Positions 63,453-64,000 of a stretch of 64,000 nucleotides of DNA are shown here, piece after piece; the stretch's first letter is position 1, and the number at the start of each line of letters is the position of its first letter. The position numbers and the translations under genes are program-made. Below the pieces are notes generated by a model, which searched no databases, was not told where the DNA came from, and saw nothing but the letters and a program-made list of their open reading frames with translations. The DNA comes from Rubrivivax sp. SCN 71-131. GTDB lineage: Bacteria > Pseudomonadota > Gammaproteobacteria > Burkholderiales > Burkholderiaceae_C. Location of the stretch: the NCBI GenBank assembly GCA_001724995.1, contig MEFD01000019.1:162646-226645 (forward strand), in the 5' to 3' direction.

Positions 63453-64000
63453 CCCTACCTGACCATGCCGTCGCGGGCGGCGCAGTCCGGGCCGGGCGGC
63501 TTCTCGTACTACGACCAGGTCTGTCTGCCCGAGAACGAGAAGGATCTGCACTGGGCGCACGCCGGGCGCTGCTACCGCTCGCAGGTGGTCATCCGCATGA
63601 ACGGCCGAACCGGGAGCCGCCGCAGGACCGAGGCCTATCTGCTGATGCTGGATGACGCCGGCACGTGGTCTCCCGCCGCGCTGCCCGACGGCACCGTCTC
63701 CGATGGCAAGGTCGAGACCTATGCGCGATGCGTCGAGGCCATCTGCGGGCCGGCGGAGACCTTCTTCACGTCGGTCTTCGCGGCTCAAGGGAAGCGGCAG
63801 CTCAGCGCCTACCGCAACGGCGAGATCAAGGCACTGCTGGCCGACCTGCTGGGGCAGGAGGACATCCGCGCGCTCGGTCAGAAGGCGGGCGAGACGGCGC
63901 GGCAGCTGAAGGCGGCGCTGGCGGCGTTGCGCGCTGAAGCGACCGCGTTCGATGCCGAGCGCCAGCGGTTGGCGGATGACGCCCGTCGATGGCACGGCGT
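63453..64000 (+). pseudogene. ICE SbcC-like ATPase, 3' part (continues past window end)
   Basis: Open frame to the window end. From 63453 it reads 'YLTMPSRAAQSGPGGFSYYDQVCLPENEKDLHWAHAGRCYRSQVVIRM' and 'TFFTSVFAAQGKRQLSAYRNGEIKALLADLLGQEDIRALGQKAGETARQLK', collinear with residues 55 onward of the intact paralogue (54874-57324). There is an ATG at 63465, but a protein from it would lack Walker A. It belongs to the fragment at 49774-49943. Confidence 0.92.

Overview
The window is a high-G+C proteobacterial accessory region. Gene style points to a betaproteobacterium of the Burkholderiales/Rhodocyclales type, but that placement is an inference. It is part of an integrative and conjugative element (ICE) or a related large mobile element: a TraD-type coupling protein, a DUF4400 membrane protein, the 3' part of a TraI relaxase, FlhC/FlhD-like activators, a DUF932 protein, a P4-type primase, a GHKL ATPase, a DUF1845 protein, an AlpA regulator, DUF1173, an RDF-like protein and SbcD/SbcC-like proteins. 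No tRNA, rRNA or CRISPR array was recognised. All family names come from reading motifs in the translations; no database search was run.

Region 1 (1-22121) is a nearly complete Dpd system, the 7-deazaguanine DNA modification and restriction system. On the + strand, with overlapping start and stop codons, are the end of dpdE, then dpdF, dpdG, dpdH, dpdI, dpdJ, dpdK and a dpdD-like gene: the restriction half, rich in ATPases and helicases with a PLD-type protein. Converging on it from the - strand is the modification half: dpdC, dpdB, dpdA, a second dpdB paralogue, queC, an unusual three-domain queD, and queE. The que genes make preQ0, DpdA (TGT-like) with DpdB puts it into DNA, and DpdC is expected to convert it to the amide. 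No folE is present in the window.

Region 2 (22361-29551) holds DUF4400, traD and a traI lacking its 5' end. The traI break coincides with the 5' break of a GajA-like (OLD/TOPRIM) gene on the other strand, followed by an intact GajB-like UvrD helicase. This is a damaged Gabija-type defence locus joined to a damaged relaxase gene.

Region 3 (29822-45073) is ICE core: flhC- and flhD-like genes (flhC frameshifted), DUF932, primase, GHKL ATPase and small genes on the - strand; then DUF1845 (AcaB-like), AlpA, a degenerate tyrosine-recombinase-like protein, DUF1173 (frameshifted), an RDF-like protein and an SbcD-like nuclease on the + strand, with a DUF6988-like gene opposite.

Region 4 (45199-49102) is a three-gene - strand cassette of unknown function between sbcD and sbcC. 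Its last protein in window order (the first transcribed) is a CoiA-like PD-(D/E)XK nuclease, and the first and third proteins share an N-terminal helical module. It is the best candidate here for an undescribed system.

Region 5 (49944-63452) is a 13.5-kb transposon with imperfect inverted repeats. It is inserted a few codons after the Walker A motif of the ICE sbcC-like gene, whose halves lie at 49774-49943 and 63453-64000. The transposon has three consecutive tyrosine recombinases plus a TnpC-like protein (Tn554/recombinase-in-trio style) and carries merR/merTPCAD/merE mercury resistance, a frameshifted patatin gene and an intact, diverged paralogue of the very gene it interrupts.
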